Positions 18,984-28,345 of a stretch of 64,000 bases of DNA are shown here, piece after piece (position 1 is the stretch's first letter; each line of letters starts with the position of its first letter). A model generated the notes under the pieces. That model saw only the letters and a list, made by a program, of their open reading frames with translations, did not search any database and was not told where the DNA came from. The translations under genes were made by a program, and so were the position numbers. This DNA comes from Streptomyces sp. SA15 (lineage in GTDB: Bacteria; Actinomycetota; Actinomycetes; Streptomycetales; Streptomycetaceae), in NCBI RefSeq assembly GCF_002291145.1, contig NZ_NTGE01000040.1:1-64000 (forward strand). Direction: 5' to 3'.

Positions 18984-20083
18984 ATGCGTCCTTGTCTACG
19001 TGGTGTTGTCGGCGCCGTGACAGCTGTGTCACTGGCCGTCGGTCTTGCCGCCTGCGGGGGATCCGGCGATTCCGGCGAGTCGGGCGGCTCGGGCCGGAAC
19101 CTGAAGATCGGCCTCTTGCTCCCGGGCTACGGGGGAACCACCCGCTGGGAGCAGTTCGACAAGCCCCTGATCGAGCAGAAGATCAAAGACCTGTGCGCCG
19201 ACTGCACGGTGGAGTACGCCGACGCGAGGCTCAGCGCGGCCACCCAGGGGCAGCAAACGGAGGCGATGATCACCAAGGGTGTCGATGTCCTGATCCTCGC
19301 TTCCGTCCACGCCGAGGCGATCCGCTCGTCGATCAGAGACGCACACGCGGCGGACATCCCGGTCGTCGCCTACGACCACCTCGCGGAGGGCCCCATCTCG
19401 GCCTACGTCTCCTTCGACCCCACCACATCGGCGAACTCCAGGGCAGGGCACTTCTCGAGGCTCTGGGCGACAGGGCCGGCGACAGCCAGATCGTCATGAT
19501 GAACGGCGATCCCATCAACCCGGACGCGAACGCGTTCAAGAAGGGCGCGCTCTCCGTCCTCGCGGGCAAGGTGAAGATCGGCAAGGCCCATGACACACCC
19601 GGGTGGGAGATCTCGACCGCCCACCAGAACATGAAGAACGCCATCGCCACCCTCGGCGCAGACAGGATCGACGGTGTCTACGCCGCCAACGACTGGCTCG
19701 CCTCCGGCGTCATCTCCGCCCTCAAATCCGCCCGCATCGACCCGTTGCCACCGGTCACCGGCCAGGACGCTCTGGTCTCGGCCATCCAGCGCATCGTCAC
19801 CGGAGAGCAGTACATGACCGTCTACAAGTCCTACGCGGACCAAGCCGCCGCGGCCGCCGAGATGGCCCTCACCCTGGGCCGCGGCGAGAGCCTCGACGAG
19901 ATCGCCAAGGACCGGGTCAGCAACGCCACCACCAAGGACATCCCGGCCGTCGTGCTCCCCGCGGTTGCCGTGACCCGGGACAACATCGAGGACACCGTCG
20001 TCAAGGACGGCATGTACACGATCGACCAGATCTGTACGGCGGAGATCGAGGCGGCTTGTGATGCGGCGGGGCTGGGGTCGTGA
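18984..20083 (+). pseudogene. Sugar ABC transporter substrate-binding lipoprotein, frameshifted
   Basis: ATG 18984 with GGGGAG opens a lipoprotein signal peptide (lipobox LAAC, Cys24) and a periplasmic-binding-protein domain of the xylose/simple-sugar type (IGLLLPGYGG; VVAYDHLAEG). The frame breaks near 19425 and the rest of the protein continues in another frame (GELQGRALLEALGDRAGDSQIV onward to 20083). Adding one C at ACCACATCG would restore the full length of about 366 residues. No permease or ATPase genes are adjacent. It could be a true pseudogene or a one-base sequencing error. Confidence 0.82.
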
Positions 20084-20274
20084 GGGCTGTGCGGCTGTAG
20101 GGCTGTAGGGCTGTTCATTCTCGGCTCGTACGTCGTTGCGGGTTACCGCGTACGAAGGGGCGCGGGGCGCGCGCATACGGTGAGGCGAGAACACCGGCGA
20201 CGCAAGCAGAAGGTGTGGGACGGGATCGCTTCCTGGTTCCTCGACGCACCCCACTGAACCCCGGGCCGTCCGCG

Positions 20275-20553
20275 TCAGGTGTCGTAGACCGTGGAACGGT
20301 GTCCGACCTGGACGACCCACACCACCAATTCGCCGTTGTCGATCGTGTAGATGACGCGGTAGTCGCCGACGCGTAGTCGGCGCCTGTCCGGCTGGGACAC
20401 GAGCGCGGTGGTGTGGAAGCCGAACGGGTCGGTCTCCAGCTCCGTCAGCCTGGCAAGGATGCGGAGCGCCGCGTCCCGGGGGATTTTGCGCAGCTCGGCC
20501 CGGGCCTCCGGCCGGAAGACGGTGCGGTACTCACTCACGCTGTGCTCATTCAC
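20275..20553 (-). CDS. RelE/ParE-family toxin
   Basis: A 92-residue basic protein with the RelE pattern: YRTVFRPEARAELRKIPRD at the N-terminus, RRLRVGDYRVIYTID in the middle and VVQVGHRSTVYD at the end. RelE toxins cleave mRNA on the ribosome. Its start overlaps the antitoxin stop by 8 bp, the usual translational coupling of such pairs. Confidence 0.9.
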   Translation of the reverse strand: MNEHSVSEYRTVFRPEARAELRKIPRDAALRILARLTELETDPFGFHTTALVSQPDRRRLRVGDYRVIYTIDNGELVVWVVQVGHRSTVYDT

Positions 20554-20812
20554 TGCGCGCCAGCGTCTCCCTCATGACGTCCTCGATCGGGACACCGGCC
20601 GCCGGATTGGCCATACGCTCGTCGATGATCCGGTTGATCTCGCGCTCTTCCCACTCCTGGTACCTGCGCAGGACCTCGATCGACACGACGGCGGCCACTT
20701 GCCTGCCCCGTCGAGTGATGACCGTGGGGGTGTCGTCCCGGTCGGCCCGCTCGACGACCTCGGCCAGGTGGGCGCGTACGTCACGGATGGACTCTATGGG
20801 CATGTGGGTCAT
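20546..20812 (-). CDS. Phd/YefM-family antitoxin
   Basis: An 88-residue protein from MTHMPIESIRDVR (a start at 20803 is equally possible). The Phd/YefM N-terminal DNA-binding fold is visible (SIRDVRAHLAEVVERA; TVITRRGRQVAAVVS), with an acidic C-terminal half that would wrap the toxin. It should neutralise the toxin and autoregulate the operon. A perfect 10-bp palindrome TGTGTACACA lies 26 bp upstream at 20838-20847. Confidence 0.9.
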   Translation of the reverse strand: MTHMPIESIRDVRAHLAEVVERADRDDTPTVITRRGRQVAAVVSIEVLRRYQEWEEREINRIIDERMANPAAGVPIEDVMRETLARSE

Positions 20813-20837
20813 GCGCCCAAGGGTACCGAGTGTCCCA

Positions 20838-20847
20838 TGTGTACACA
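20838..20847. promoter_or_regulatory. Candidate toxin-antitoxin operator
   Basis: The perfect palindrome TGTGTACACA sits just upstream of the antitoxin start. YefM-type antitoxins commonly bind TGTACA-containing palindromes, so this is the likely autoregulatory site. Confidence 0.7.
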
Positions 20848-20965
20848 ACCGCGCGCCTGGGCGAGCCTGGTGTTTCCGTCGGGCCGAACGCCTGAAGGGG
20901 GCCGTGCGTTGCGTCGCGCGGCCCCTTCAGCGCGCACGGCAGGCCGCCGAGCAGCAGCTCTCGGT

Positions 20966-21685
20966 CTACAGGAGGACCACGCACCCTCGCCGCTCCAATT
21001 CGGTCAGCAGCGACGGTGAAGGCGCGCAGGCGTTCCAGCGCAGGTCCAGCTTCTCCAGCGCAGGCATGTCGACGACCCAGTCCGGCAGCCGGGCGAGGCG
21101 GTTGCTTCGCACGTCGAGCTGACGCAAGCGGGGAAGCCTGGCCAGCGACTCCGGCAGTTCGGTGAGGGCGTTCTCCCGCAGGTCCAGGTGACGCAGTTCG
21201 TGGAGCTCGGCCGTGGACGGCGGCAGGCCTTCGACCGCGTTTCCCCGCAGCCAGAGCTCGCGCAGGCTGTGGAGGTGGCCGATGCTGTCGGGCAGTGTGG
21301 TCAGCCGGTTGTGCTGTGCCCGGAGTTCGATCAGGCCGGTCATGCGGCCGATCGCCTCGGGCAGGGCGGTGAGCGTGTTCTCGCCGATGTTGAGGTAGCG
21401 CAGCCGCGTCAGGTTTCCCAGCGCGTCCGGGATCTCCGACAGCTTGTTGTCGTGCAGGTAGAGGCAGCCGCTGAGGTCGGCCAGGTCGCCCAGTTCGGCG
21501 GGCACGGAGGTGAGGTGGTTGTGACCGAGGTCCAGGGTGGCAAGCCGGTGCAGCCGTCCGATCTCTGGTGGGAGTTCCGTGAGCCCGTTGTCCGCGAGGA
21601 TCAGCACCTGGAGCTCGGTGTGCTGCCAGACCGACTTGGGTACTTTTCCCAGCTGTTGACGCCACAGGTTCAGCGTGTGCGGCAC
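20966..21685 (-). CDS. Leucine-rich-repeat protein
   Basis: A 239-residue protein made almost entirely of about nine 23-residue LRRs with the consensus LxxLxLxxNxLTxLPxxIGxL. The GTG at 21685 (VPHTLNLWRQQL) has AAGGGA upstream; a longer open frame upstream is low-complexity. There is no signal peptide or membrane segment, so it is probably a cytoplasmic protein-protein interaction module. Neighbours (toxin-antitoxin pair, LysR gene) give no firm clue to its partner. Confidence 0.82.
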   Translation of the reverse strand: MPHTLNLWRQQLGKVPKSVWQHTELQVLILADNGLTELPPEIGRLHRLATLDLGHNHLTSVPAELGDLADLSGCLYLHDNKLSEIPDALGNLTRLRYLNIGENTLTALPEAIGRMTGLIELRAQHNRLTTLPDSIGHLHSLRELWLRGNAVEGLPPSTAELHELRHLDLRENALTELPESLARLPRLRQLDVRSNRLARLPDWVVDMPALEKLDLRWNACAPSPSLLTELERRGCVVLL

Positions 21686-21812
21686 GGCGTGATCCCTTTC
21701 TCGGTACGTCGACGGGTACGTCTTCGCGTCCTCCTCCCGTCCTCTTCCCGTCCTCTTCCCGTCCTCGATGTCGGAGAGCGGCACGATCCGCCCGCTCCCC
21801 TCGCCTTCCCGA

Positions 21813-22763
21813 TCAGGGCCCAAGCGTCGTCCCCGACCCGACGCCCCGCACCGGGCCCGCGGAGCTCTCCGGCCCCGCCTGCCCGCCCACCGACTCGATG
21901 ACATCCAGAAGCCGCTCCAGCAGGGGAGTGGCAGCAGAGCCCCGGTGGTAGGCCAGGGCGATGTCCACCGTGGGAACGGGCGCGGTCAGCCGCCGTAGAC
22001 GCACCCCGGGTATCCGTAGCGCACGGGCCCGCCCCTCGGGCACCGGTGCGATTCCGGCGCCCGTGGCCACCGCGAGGAGAAGCTGCTCGTCGTCGGGTTC
22101 CTCGCGGACGATGCGCGGGCCTCCATGGGGCCACAGCTGCTGGGTGATCCGGTCGTGCATGCCCGGGCCGTTCTCGCGCGGCCACAGAATCACCGGTTCC
22201 GAGGCGATGCGATGGCGGGGGATCCTGCGTTCGCCGGCGAGCGGGTGGTCCCCGGGGACGGCCAGGAGGAGTTCTTCCCGGGCGACCAGGCGGCACTGTA
22301 TGCCCGGGGTGTCCAGTGGAGGGCGGACGAAGGCCGCGTCCAGCCGGCCGGCGAGCAGTTCGGTGATGTTGTGTGCCGTCCACCCCGTCTGCGGGACGAG
22401 GTCGATGTCCGGGTTGCGTGCGCGGAACTCCGCGACGAGGGCGTCGACGACGCCGCCACGCGCGGAGCGTGTGTAGGCCAGGCGCAGTTGGCCCCGCCGT
22501 CCGTCGCGTACCGCACGGATCCGCTCCTGCGCCGCGGCCGCGTGGGCCAGCAGTTCGACGGCTTCACGCGCCACGACCGTACCCACGGCGGTCAGGGCGC
22601 AGCCACGACTGGTCCGGTCGATCAAACGGGCACCGACGTCCCGTTCCAGCGCCTTGATCTGCTGGCTCAGGGCGGGCTGGGCGATGTGCAGCCTGTGCGC
22701 GGCCCGGGTGAAGTTCAACTCCTCGGCCAGTACCGCGAAGTACCGCAGCCGTCGCAGGTCCAT
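21813..22763 (-). CDS. LysR-family transcriptional regulator
   Basis: A 316-residue protein from MDLRRLRYFAVLAEELNF, with the LysR HTH at residues 1-60 (TRAAHRLHIAQPALSQQIKA) and a substrate-binding domain after residue 90. It is divergent from the D-amino-acid oxidase gene, with 141 bp between. That gap holds several ATAAG/CTTAT boxes, so it very likely controls the oxidase gene and itself. The inducer may be a D-amino acid or its keto product (inference). Confidence 0.9.
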   Translation of the reverse strand: MDLRRLRYFAVLAEELNFTRAAHRLHIAQPALSQQIKALERDVGARLIDRTSRGCALTAVGTVVAREAVELLAHAAAAQERIRAVRDGRRGQLRLAYTRSARGGVVDALVAEFRARNPDIDLVPQTGWTAHNITELLAGRLDAAFVRPPLDTPGIQCRLVAREELLLAVPGDHPLAGERRIPRHRIASEPVILWPRENGPGMHDRITQQLWPHGGPRIVREEPDDEQLLLAVATGAGIAPVPEGRARALRIPGVRLRRLTAPVPTVDIALAYHRGSAATPLLERLLDVIESVGGQAGPESSAGPVRGVGSGTTLGP

Positions 22764-22771
22764 CCACCGAC

Positions 22772-22811
22772 TATAAGCACTTCCATAAGCGCTTCTATAA
22801 GCACTTCTTAT
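22772..22811. promoter_or_regulatory. ATAAGC(A/G)CTTC repeats: LysR target
   Basis: Three 12-bp direct repeats (ATAAGCACTTCC, ATAAGCGCTTCT, ATAAGCACTTCT) run up to TATCG. The last copy forms the inverted repeat ATAAG-N5-CTTAT. The block begins 9 bp from the LysR start and is AT-rich, fitting a LysR binding site overlapping a divergent promoter. Confidence 0.75.
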
Positions 22812-22904
22812 CGCATCGAGCAGGACTGGTCTTGGACGGCCCGTCAGCCCGCGCTGTGCACTGGGCGGTACGCAAACCCGCGAGGTCAGGAGGGTGGTGC
22901 CGAC

Positions 22905-23876
22905 ATGTTCGATGTGGCGGTCGTCGGTGGCGGGGTCATCGGGCTCACCAGCGCGCTGCGGTTGCAACAGGCGGGTGCCCGGGTCGTCTTGGTGACGGCC
23001 GAGCCACCGGGCTCGACCACGTCGTCGGTCGCGGCGGCCGTCTGGTACCCGACCCGGACGCCGGGCCAACCGCGGGTACTGGACTGGGCCACCCGAACAT
23101 TCGACGAACTCGCCCGCCAAGCGGCCGACGGTGTGCCCGGGGTGGTGATGCGCCCGACAAGGATGCTGCAGCGGGCCGAACCTCCCGCCGTCCAGTGGTG
23201 GACGGCGGCCGTCCCCGACGTACGTCGGCTGGGGGCGGACGAGATACGGGCGCCCTACACCGCCGGTCTGGCGTTCACCGTGCCGTCCGTGGAGATGCCC
23301 CGCTACCTGCCATGGCTGCAGGAGCAGTTCACCGCAGCGGGCGGCACGCTCGTGCTGCGCCGGATCAACCGCCTGGACCAGGCGACCGTGTGGGCGCCGG
23401 TGGTGGTCAACGCCACCGGCCTGGGCGCTCGCGCGCTGTGCGGAGACTCGCGGCTGCGGCCGGTCAGGGGCCAGCTGCTCCTGGTCGGCAACCCCGGCCT
23501 GCACGTCTCCCTGCGGGACGAGGACGACACGGACGGCTACACCTACATCCACCCCCGCAGCACCGACGTCGTCCTGGGAGGCACCTTCGAGGACGACCGG
23601 TGGGACACCGTCCCCTGCCCGGACACCGCCCGGGCGATCCTGCGCCGCTGCACCGCCCTGCTGCCGGAACTCGCCGACGCCCCGGTCATCGGACACCGGG
23701 TGGGGCTACGGCCGCACCGAAGCGGCGGGGTCCGGCTGGAAGCCGACCCGCACGTCCCGGACGGGGCGACACGGCTGGTCCACAACTACGGGCACGGCGG
23801 CGCCGGCGTCACCTTGGCATGGGGATGCGCCGATGCCGCCACCGCACTCGCACTCGCGCTCGGCGGCGACCGCTGA
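22905..23876 (+). CDS. D-amino-acid oxidase-like FAD flavoprotein
   Basis: A 323-residue DAO family enzyme. The N-terminal FAD motif is FDVAVVGGGVIGLTSALRL, followed by SSVAAAVWYP, and the C-terminal signature is VHNYGHGGAGVTLAWGCA. It should oxidise D-amino acids to imino acids with H2O2 release. ATG 22905 has AGGAGGG upstream. The next gene begins within its stop codon (TGATG). Confidence 0.9.
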   Translation: MFDVAVVGGGVIGLTSALRLQQAGARVVLVTAEPPGSTTSSVAAAVWYPTRTPGQPRVLDWATRTFDELARQAADGVPGVVMRPTRMLQRAEPPAVQWWTAAVPDVRRLGADEIRAPYTAGLAFTVPSVEMPRYLPWLQEQFTAAGGTLVLRRINRLDQATVWAPVVVNATGLGARALCGDSRLRPVRGQLLLVGNPGLHVSLRDEDDTDGYTYIHPRSTDVVLGGTFEDDRWDTVPCPDTARAILRRCTALLPELADAPVIGHRVGLRPHRSGGVRLEADPHVPDGATRLVHNYGHGGAGVTLAWGCADAATALALALGGDR

Positions 23877-24871
23877 TGCGCCGCCGCCGACCCACCGACA
23901 GGAAAGCCGACACGGCCGCTACGACCTCGCCCCCGCGCACGGAGTCCACGGCGCAACTCCAGCGCACCCTGGACAGCCTCTACGACCAGGCCGGCCTGCT
24001 GGGACACGGCCTGCTCGCACTGGGCCGCGCGAACGCCCTCGAATCCGTCGCGCGGAGCATCGCTCACCAGATCCTTCACTTGGCCACGCGCGGCCTTGTC
24101 CGTCTGGTCGACGACCGCACGATCCAGTCGGCCACGGACCCCGCGTCGGAGAACCTCCGCCCGGACGAGCGGCTTCTCCTCCGACTGCTGTTCACCGACA
24201 GGGTCGACCGCATCCCCGTCCGGACAGCCTCGTTCGCCGCGGATTACAAGGGCGGGCATCAGGTCGCCACCTGGGCTCATCTGGTCGGCCCGGTCAGAAG
24301 GTCGGCCGACGAGGAGTTGCGACGAGCCGGATGGGCACGGACCCGGCCGGTCTCGGCCAGAGGCTGCCTGCGGGCCTTGGGCGTCCTGTGCTTCTTCCCA
24401 GGGCTCTCCGGAACGCTTGTGCTGGCCCAGACAACAGGCGGGGCGTCCCTGTCCCCGGCGGTCGCCATCGGCCTGTGCTACGGCGCCCTCGCGGGAGCCG
24501 GCGTGGCCTGGTTCGCGCCGTCCACCGACTGGTTCCTCACCGGGGAAGGCCGGCGAGTGCGTGACGCGGCCCGAACGTACGCCGGCCGACTGCGGGAGAT
24601 CCTGGCCCGCGAGGACCCGTTGCCGCCGGACCAGGCCTCGCTCAGCTTCTACGAGCAGGCGCTGCCCTTCGCGATGCTGCACGGATTCGGCCCCGAGTGG
24701 GAAGACCGACTGCGCGAGCACTTCGCCCTCGACACCAACCGCCACTCCGTTCTTCTCGACGATCCGCCGGCCCACGGGCTCGCCGCCCTTGCCGGCGCGA
24801 TCGTCGGCACCATCGCTCCCCTTCGGCCGCCGGGCGCGGACAGCGGAGGCGGCGGCGGAGGCGGTGGGTAA
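23876..24871 (+). CDS. Membrane protein with DUF2207-like C-terminal region
   Basis: A 331-residue protein whose ATG overlaps the stop of the oxidase gene. A soluble N-terminal half contains LRPDERLLLRLLFTDRV, resembling the cytoplasmic part of DUF2207/YciQ proteins. Two hydrophobic segments follow (LRALGVLCFFPGLSGTLVL; VAIGLCYGALAGAGVAWF), then a helical region, and it ends in a run of eight glycines as in that family. The N-terminal extracellular domain usual for DUF2207 is absent. The function is unknown. Confidence 0.65.
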   Translation: MRRRRPTDRKADTAATTSPPRTESTAQLQRTLDSLYDQAGLLGHGLLALGRANALESVARSIAHQILHLATRGLVRLVDDRTIQSATDPASENLRPDERLLLRLLFTDRVDRIPVRTASFAADYKGGHQVATWAHLVGPVRRSADEELRRAGWARTRPVSARGCLRALGVLCFFPGLSGTLVLAQTTGGASLSPAVAIGLCYGALAGAGVAWFAPSTDWFLTGEGRRVRDAARTYAGRLREILAREDPLPPDQASLSFYEQALPFAMLHGFGPEWEDRLREHFALDTNRHSVLLDDPPAHGLAALAGAIVGTIAPLRPPGADSGGGGGGGG

Positions 24872-24922
24872 GACAGTCTCCGGTCTAAGGCGGTCTCCGG
24901 CTCTTAAGACAGTCTCCGGTCA
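24869..24922. repeat. Short direct repeats AAGACAGTCTCCGGT
   Basis: AAGACAGTCTCCGGT occurs twice, with a diverged middle copy (AAGGCGGTCTCCGG), between a convergent gene pair. No clear stem-loop with T-tract is present. It may be slippage-derived. Confidence 0.55.
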
Positions 24923-25011
24923 CAGGCATCGGCTCAGGGTCATCCCGTCGCATCCGTAGTAACCGGCCGCGCCGAGTCGTGAGGGACGTTTGTGCCCGTA
25001 CGGCGATCCCG

Positions 25012-27978
25012 TCAGGCGGCGCTGTACGTCCGACGGGCATGGTCGCTGAGCAGCGAGCGGGCCGACTCGGCTTCCGGGGCGCCCAGGTCCTCGAAGACGT
25101 TCAGGGCCTCACGCCAGCAGACCTGCGCGCGCCCGAGCTGCCCGATACCGCTCAGCGCGTGGCCGAGAACGACGAGGACGTTGGCCCGACGCCACTCCCC
25201 GCCGATGCCCCCCAACAAGGTCAACGCCAGTTCCGCGTTTGCCGCGGCCTGCGCCGGCCGCTGCGCGGCGAGGTCGACCTCGGCCAGGCGGAACAGGGTC
25301 ATGCCCTCCCACAGGCGTTGACGGCTGTCGCGGAACACCTCCAGAGCCTCGTGGAGGCGGACGCTCGCGGAATCCAGCTCTCCGCTCTGGGTGAGGGCCA
25401 AGGCGAGTGCGTAGCGGCCGTTGGCGCCGCGAAGGGAGCTGCCCAGGGCGTCGTAGATGTCGATGCCCTGTCGCGCCAGCGATACGGCGCTCGTCGTCCG
25501 TCCGATCGCGAGGTGGATCCGCGACAGGTTACAGAGGGCGCCGGCCTCTCCAGGGCGGTCGTCAAGGGCGCGGAAGTGCTCGATGGCCTGGGAGAGGTAC
25601 GCCTCTCCGTCCCTGTGCCGCTTCTGGTAGAGCGCGATGACCCCCCTGCTGTTGAGCGCGTCGCCCATGATCCAGGAGTCACCGGTCGTTCTGCCGAGCC
25701 GCACCGCCTCGCACGCTTCTCGCTCCGCTTCCCGGAAACGCCCCATGAAGGAGTGCAGATGAGCGAGGGTCGCCCGCGCCCGTGCCTCGGTCCGCTCGTC
25801 GCCCTGTGCCACGGCAGCGTTCAACAAGGCCGTGACCACAGACTCGTAGTGCCGGAAGTCGCTGCCGGACTCGGCGAGATCGCGCACCGCGAGCAGGAGA
25901 TCGGCCCCCTTGCGCAACTTGCCCACGACGACGGCCTGACGGGCCGCGGCAAGCAGGGCCCTTGCTTCGCCGAACAGCCAGTCCAGGGCCTCATGACGAC
26001 GGGTGAAGAGCAACCCGCCGCCGGCGGTCGGGTCCAGGCAGTCGACCAGCCGGTCGCCGGGCCGCTCCATCGCGTACACCCCAGCCGCAGTGGCCAGATA
26101 AAAGTCCAGCAACCGGGAAAGCGCGGCCTCCCGCTCGCTCGGCGGCTGCTCATCCCGCTCCGCACAAGCTCGAGCGTAGAGGCGTACGAGGTCGTGGTAG
26201 CGGTAGCGGCCGGGCGCCGCCGATTCCAGTACCGAGGCGTCGACGAGGGACTCCAGGAGGTCCTCCGTCTCCTCCACCGGCAGGTCCAGCAGCGCCGCGG
26301 CCGCCGCCAGGGAGAGGTCCGGCCCGTCCGCCAGAGCCAGCAACCGGAACGCCCGCGCCTGCGTCGGCTCCAGCTGCCCGTACCCCAGCTCGAACGTCGC
26401 CTTCACTGCCAGGTCCCCGGCCTGCAGCTCGTCCAGCCGTCGCCGCTCGTCCGCCAGCTTCGCTGCCAGGACGGACACCGTCCACGTCCTTCGCGCCGCC
26501 AACCGGGACGCCGCGATCCGGATCGCCAGCGGCAGGAATCCGCACGCCGCCACCACGTCCAGCGCGGCCTCCCGCTCGGACCTGACACGCTCCTCGCCCA
26601 CGATCTTCGTGAAGAACGTCAGCGCCTCGTCCGGCGACATCACGTCCAGGTCCACCAGGTGGGCCCCGGCCAGGTCCACCATCCGGACCCGCGACGTCAC
26701 CAGGGCCGCACAGCCATCCGTTCCCGGCAGCAGGGGCCGTACCTGCGCCGCGTCCTTCGCGTTGTCCAGCAGGACCAGCACCCGCCGACCGTCCAGCGCG
26801 GACCGGTACAGCGCGGACCGTTCCTCCAGGGAGTCCGGGATGGCCGAGTCCGCCGTGCCCAGGGCTCGCAGGAAGGAGCCGAGTACCGCCTCCGGTTCGG
26901 CCGCCCTCGCGCCCGCACCCTGCAGATCGACGTACAACTGCCCGTCCGGGAAGGCGTCCCGTGCCCGGTGGGCGGCATGCACGGCCAGGGTCGTCTTGCC
27001 CACGCCGCCGATGCCCGCCAGGGCCGAAATCGCCATCACCCGGCCCTCCGCCGAGCCCATCACCTCGCTCAGCTCGGCCACGAACGAGGAGCGGCCCGTG
27101 AAGTCCGGTACCTTCGCCGGGAGTTGGGCGGGCCGTATCGGTGCCGTCGTCGGCTCGGCCTTCGGCGCGGACCCTTCCGCCAGGCCGGGGTCGGCCTGCA
27201 GAATCCGCTGCTGGAGCTCACGGAGGCCCGGGCGCGGATCCACCCCCAGCTCGTCGGCCAGCAGGCGCCGCGTGTCCGCGTACACCGCGAGTGCCTCCGC
27301 CCGCCGGCCACTGCGGTACAGCGCCAGCATCAGCAACTCACGCAGTCGCTCCCGCAGCGGATGCGCCGCCGTCAGAGCGGTGAGTTCCGAGACGGCCTCC
27401 GCGTACTGGCCCTGCTCCAGTTCCATGTCCAGGCGGGATTCGAGCAGTTGGAGTCGCCATTCCTCCAAACGCACCCGTTGTGCCTCGGCGTACGGGCCGG
27501 GCACCCCGGACAGCGGCTCACCGTCCCACAGGGCCAGCGCCTGGTTGAGCAGGTGGCGAGCCTGGTCCAGGTCCCCGGCGTTCTTCGCCTTCTCCGCCCC
27601 GGTCGCGCACTCCTGCGCCACCGCCAAGTCCAGGGCCCCGTACCCCAGGCCCCGGATCGCGTAACCGCCCGACTCGCTGACCAGCACCCCGGAGGTGAGG
27701 ACCTTGCGCAGGCGGGAGGCGTACGTCCGGACGGCGGCCAGCCCCTGCGACGGGGGCTCTTCGCCCCACAGAGCGTCGATCAGCTCGGCCGCGGTCGCCG
27801 TACGGCCCTCGCGCAGCAGCAGGGCGGCCAACAGGCCACGTTGCTGGGGGGAACCGGTGTTCAGCGGCTCCTCGCCGCGCCAGGCGCGCACGGGCCCGAG
27901 CACGCTGAAGCGCAGTGCTGCCGGTTCGTCCGGCGACGTGGTGGGACGCTGCTCCGGTACTCGTGGTACGCCGTCCAT
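25012..27978 (-). CDS. AfsR-type SARP regulator with NB-ARC and TPR domains
   Basis: A 988-residue protein, about the length of AfsR. It has a winged helix (about 20-110), a BTAD domain (about 115-260), an NB-ARC ATPase with P-loop GIGGVGKTTLAV and Walker B RVLVLLDNAKD, then a C-terminal array of TPRs (GRFREAEREACEAVRLGR; ALSLIAL-type repeats). Such proteins integrate nucleotide binding and phosphorylation to activate secondary metabolism. The upstream 370 bp hold no gene. The target cannot be read from the context. Confidence 0.92.
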   Translation of the reverse strand: MDGVPRVPEQRPTTSPDEPAALRFSVLGPVRAWRGEEPLNTGSPQQRGLLAALLLREGRTATAAELIDALWGEEPPSQGLAAVRTYASRLRKVLTSGVLVSESGGYAIRGLGYGALDLAVAQECATGAEKAKNAGDLDQARHLLNQALALWDGEPLSGVPGPYAEAQRVRLEEWRLQLLESRLDMELEQGQYAEAVSELTALTAAHPLRERLRELLMLALYRSGRRAEALAVYADTRRLLADELGVDPRPGLRELQQRILQADPGLAEGSAPKAEPTTAPIRPAQLPAKVPDFTGRSSFVAELSEVMGSAEGRVMAISALAGIGGVGKTTLAVHAAHRARDAFPDGQLYVDLQGAGARAAEPEAVLGSFLRALGTADSAIPDSLEERSALYRSALDGRRVLVLLDNAKDAAQVRPLLPGTDGCAALVTSRVRMVDLAGAHLVDLDVMSPDEALTFFTKIVGEERVRSEREAALDVVAACGFLPLAIRIAASRLAARRTWTVSVLAAKLADERRRLDELQAGDLAVKATFELGYGQLEPTQARAFRLLALADGPDLSLAAAAALLDLPVEETEDLLESLVDASVLESAAPGRYRYHDLVRLYARACAERDEQPPSEREAALSRLLDFYLATAAGVYAMERPGDRLVDCLDPTAGGGLLFTRRHEALDWLFGEARALLAAARQAVVVGKLRKGADLLLAVRDLAESGSDFRHYESVVTALLNAAVAQGDERTEARARATLAHLHSFMGRFREAEREACEAVRLGRTTGDSWIMGDALNSRGVIALYQKRHRDGEAYLSQAIEHFRALDDRPGEAGALCNLSRIHLAIGRTTSAVSLARQGIDIYDALGSSLRGANGRYALALALTQSGELDSASVRLHEALEVFRDSRQRLWEGMTLFRLAEVDLAAQRPAQAAANAELALTLLGGIGGEWRRANVLVVLGHALSGIGQLGRAQVCWREALNVFEDLGAPEAESARSLLSDHARRTYSAA

Positions 27979-28345
27979 CGCTGCCTCCCCTCCGTCAGCG
28001 TATCAACTCGTTTAGCAGACGTATATGGATCGTTTATGGGTGCCTGCGAGCATCGGTTAACCGCACTCTGTGACTTGCCCAGTCCGGGGCTGCGCTGAGC
28101 CGGGGTCGCCCGGGAGTGGCATCCCGGGCCCCCGGCCGCCCCGGTGGACGGCCGGAGACTTCAGTGGCCGTGTCTGCTCCCTTTCTTCAACTCTGGCTCA
28201 CCTGACGCTCTTTGAGCTACCGTCATCCCAATGCCGCCGTGCCATGGGTGGACTGGGCTCCTGCCAAGGGCCCTTGAGGGTCTGTCTACTGACGCGCGCC
28301 GCAGAACCGGACTGGGCAAAAGTCATAGGGAGAACGAGCGCTGTC
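27979..28345. other. Divergent promoter region between regulator and small membrane protein
   Basis: About 365 bp without a supported gene. Near the regulator start an AT-richer stretch carries two copies of TCGTTTA (28009-28015 and 28029-28035), one helical turn or two apart, reminiscent of SARP direct repeats. This is weak evidence. Confidence 0.5.

Noticed and set aside
20137..20274. Possible attachment site or small gene between the lipoprotein and toxin genes
   Set aside because: There is no repeat of a tRNA end, no integrase and no coding signal; only short GGCTGTAG repeats are seen.
24979..28098. A 1039-codon open frame on the + strand opposite the AfsR-type regulator
   Set aside because: It is a mirror of the regulator gene in GC-rich sequence; the translation is Arg/Gln/His-rich with no domain, while the minus-strand protein has intact motifs.
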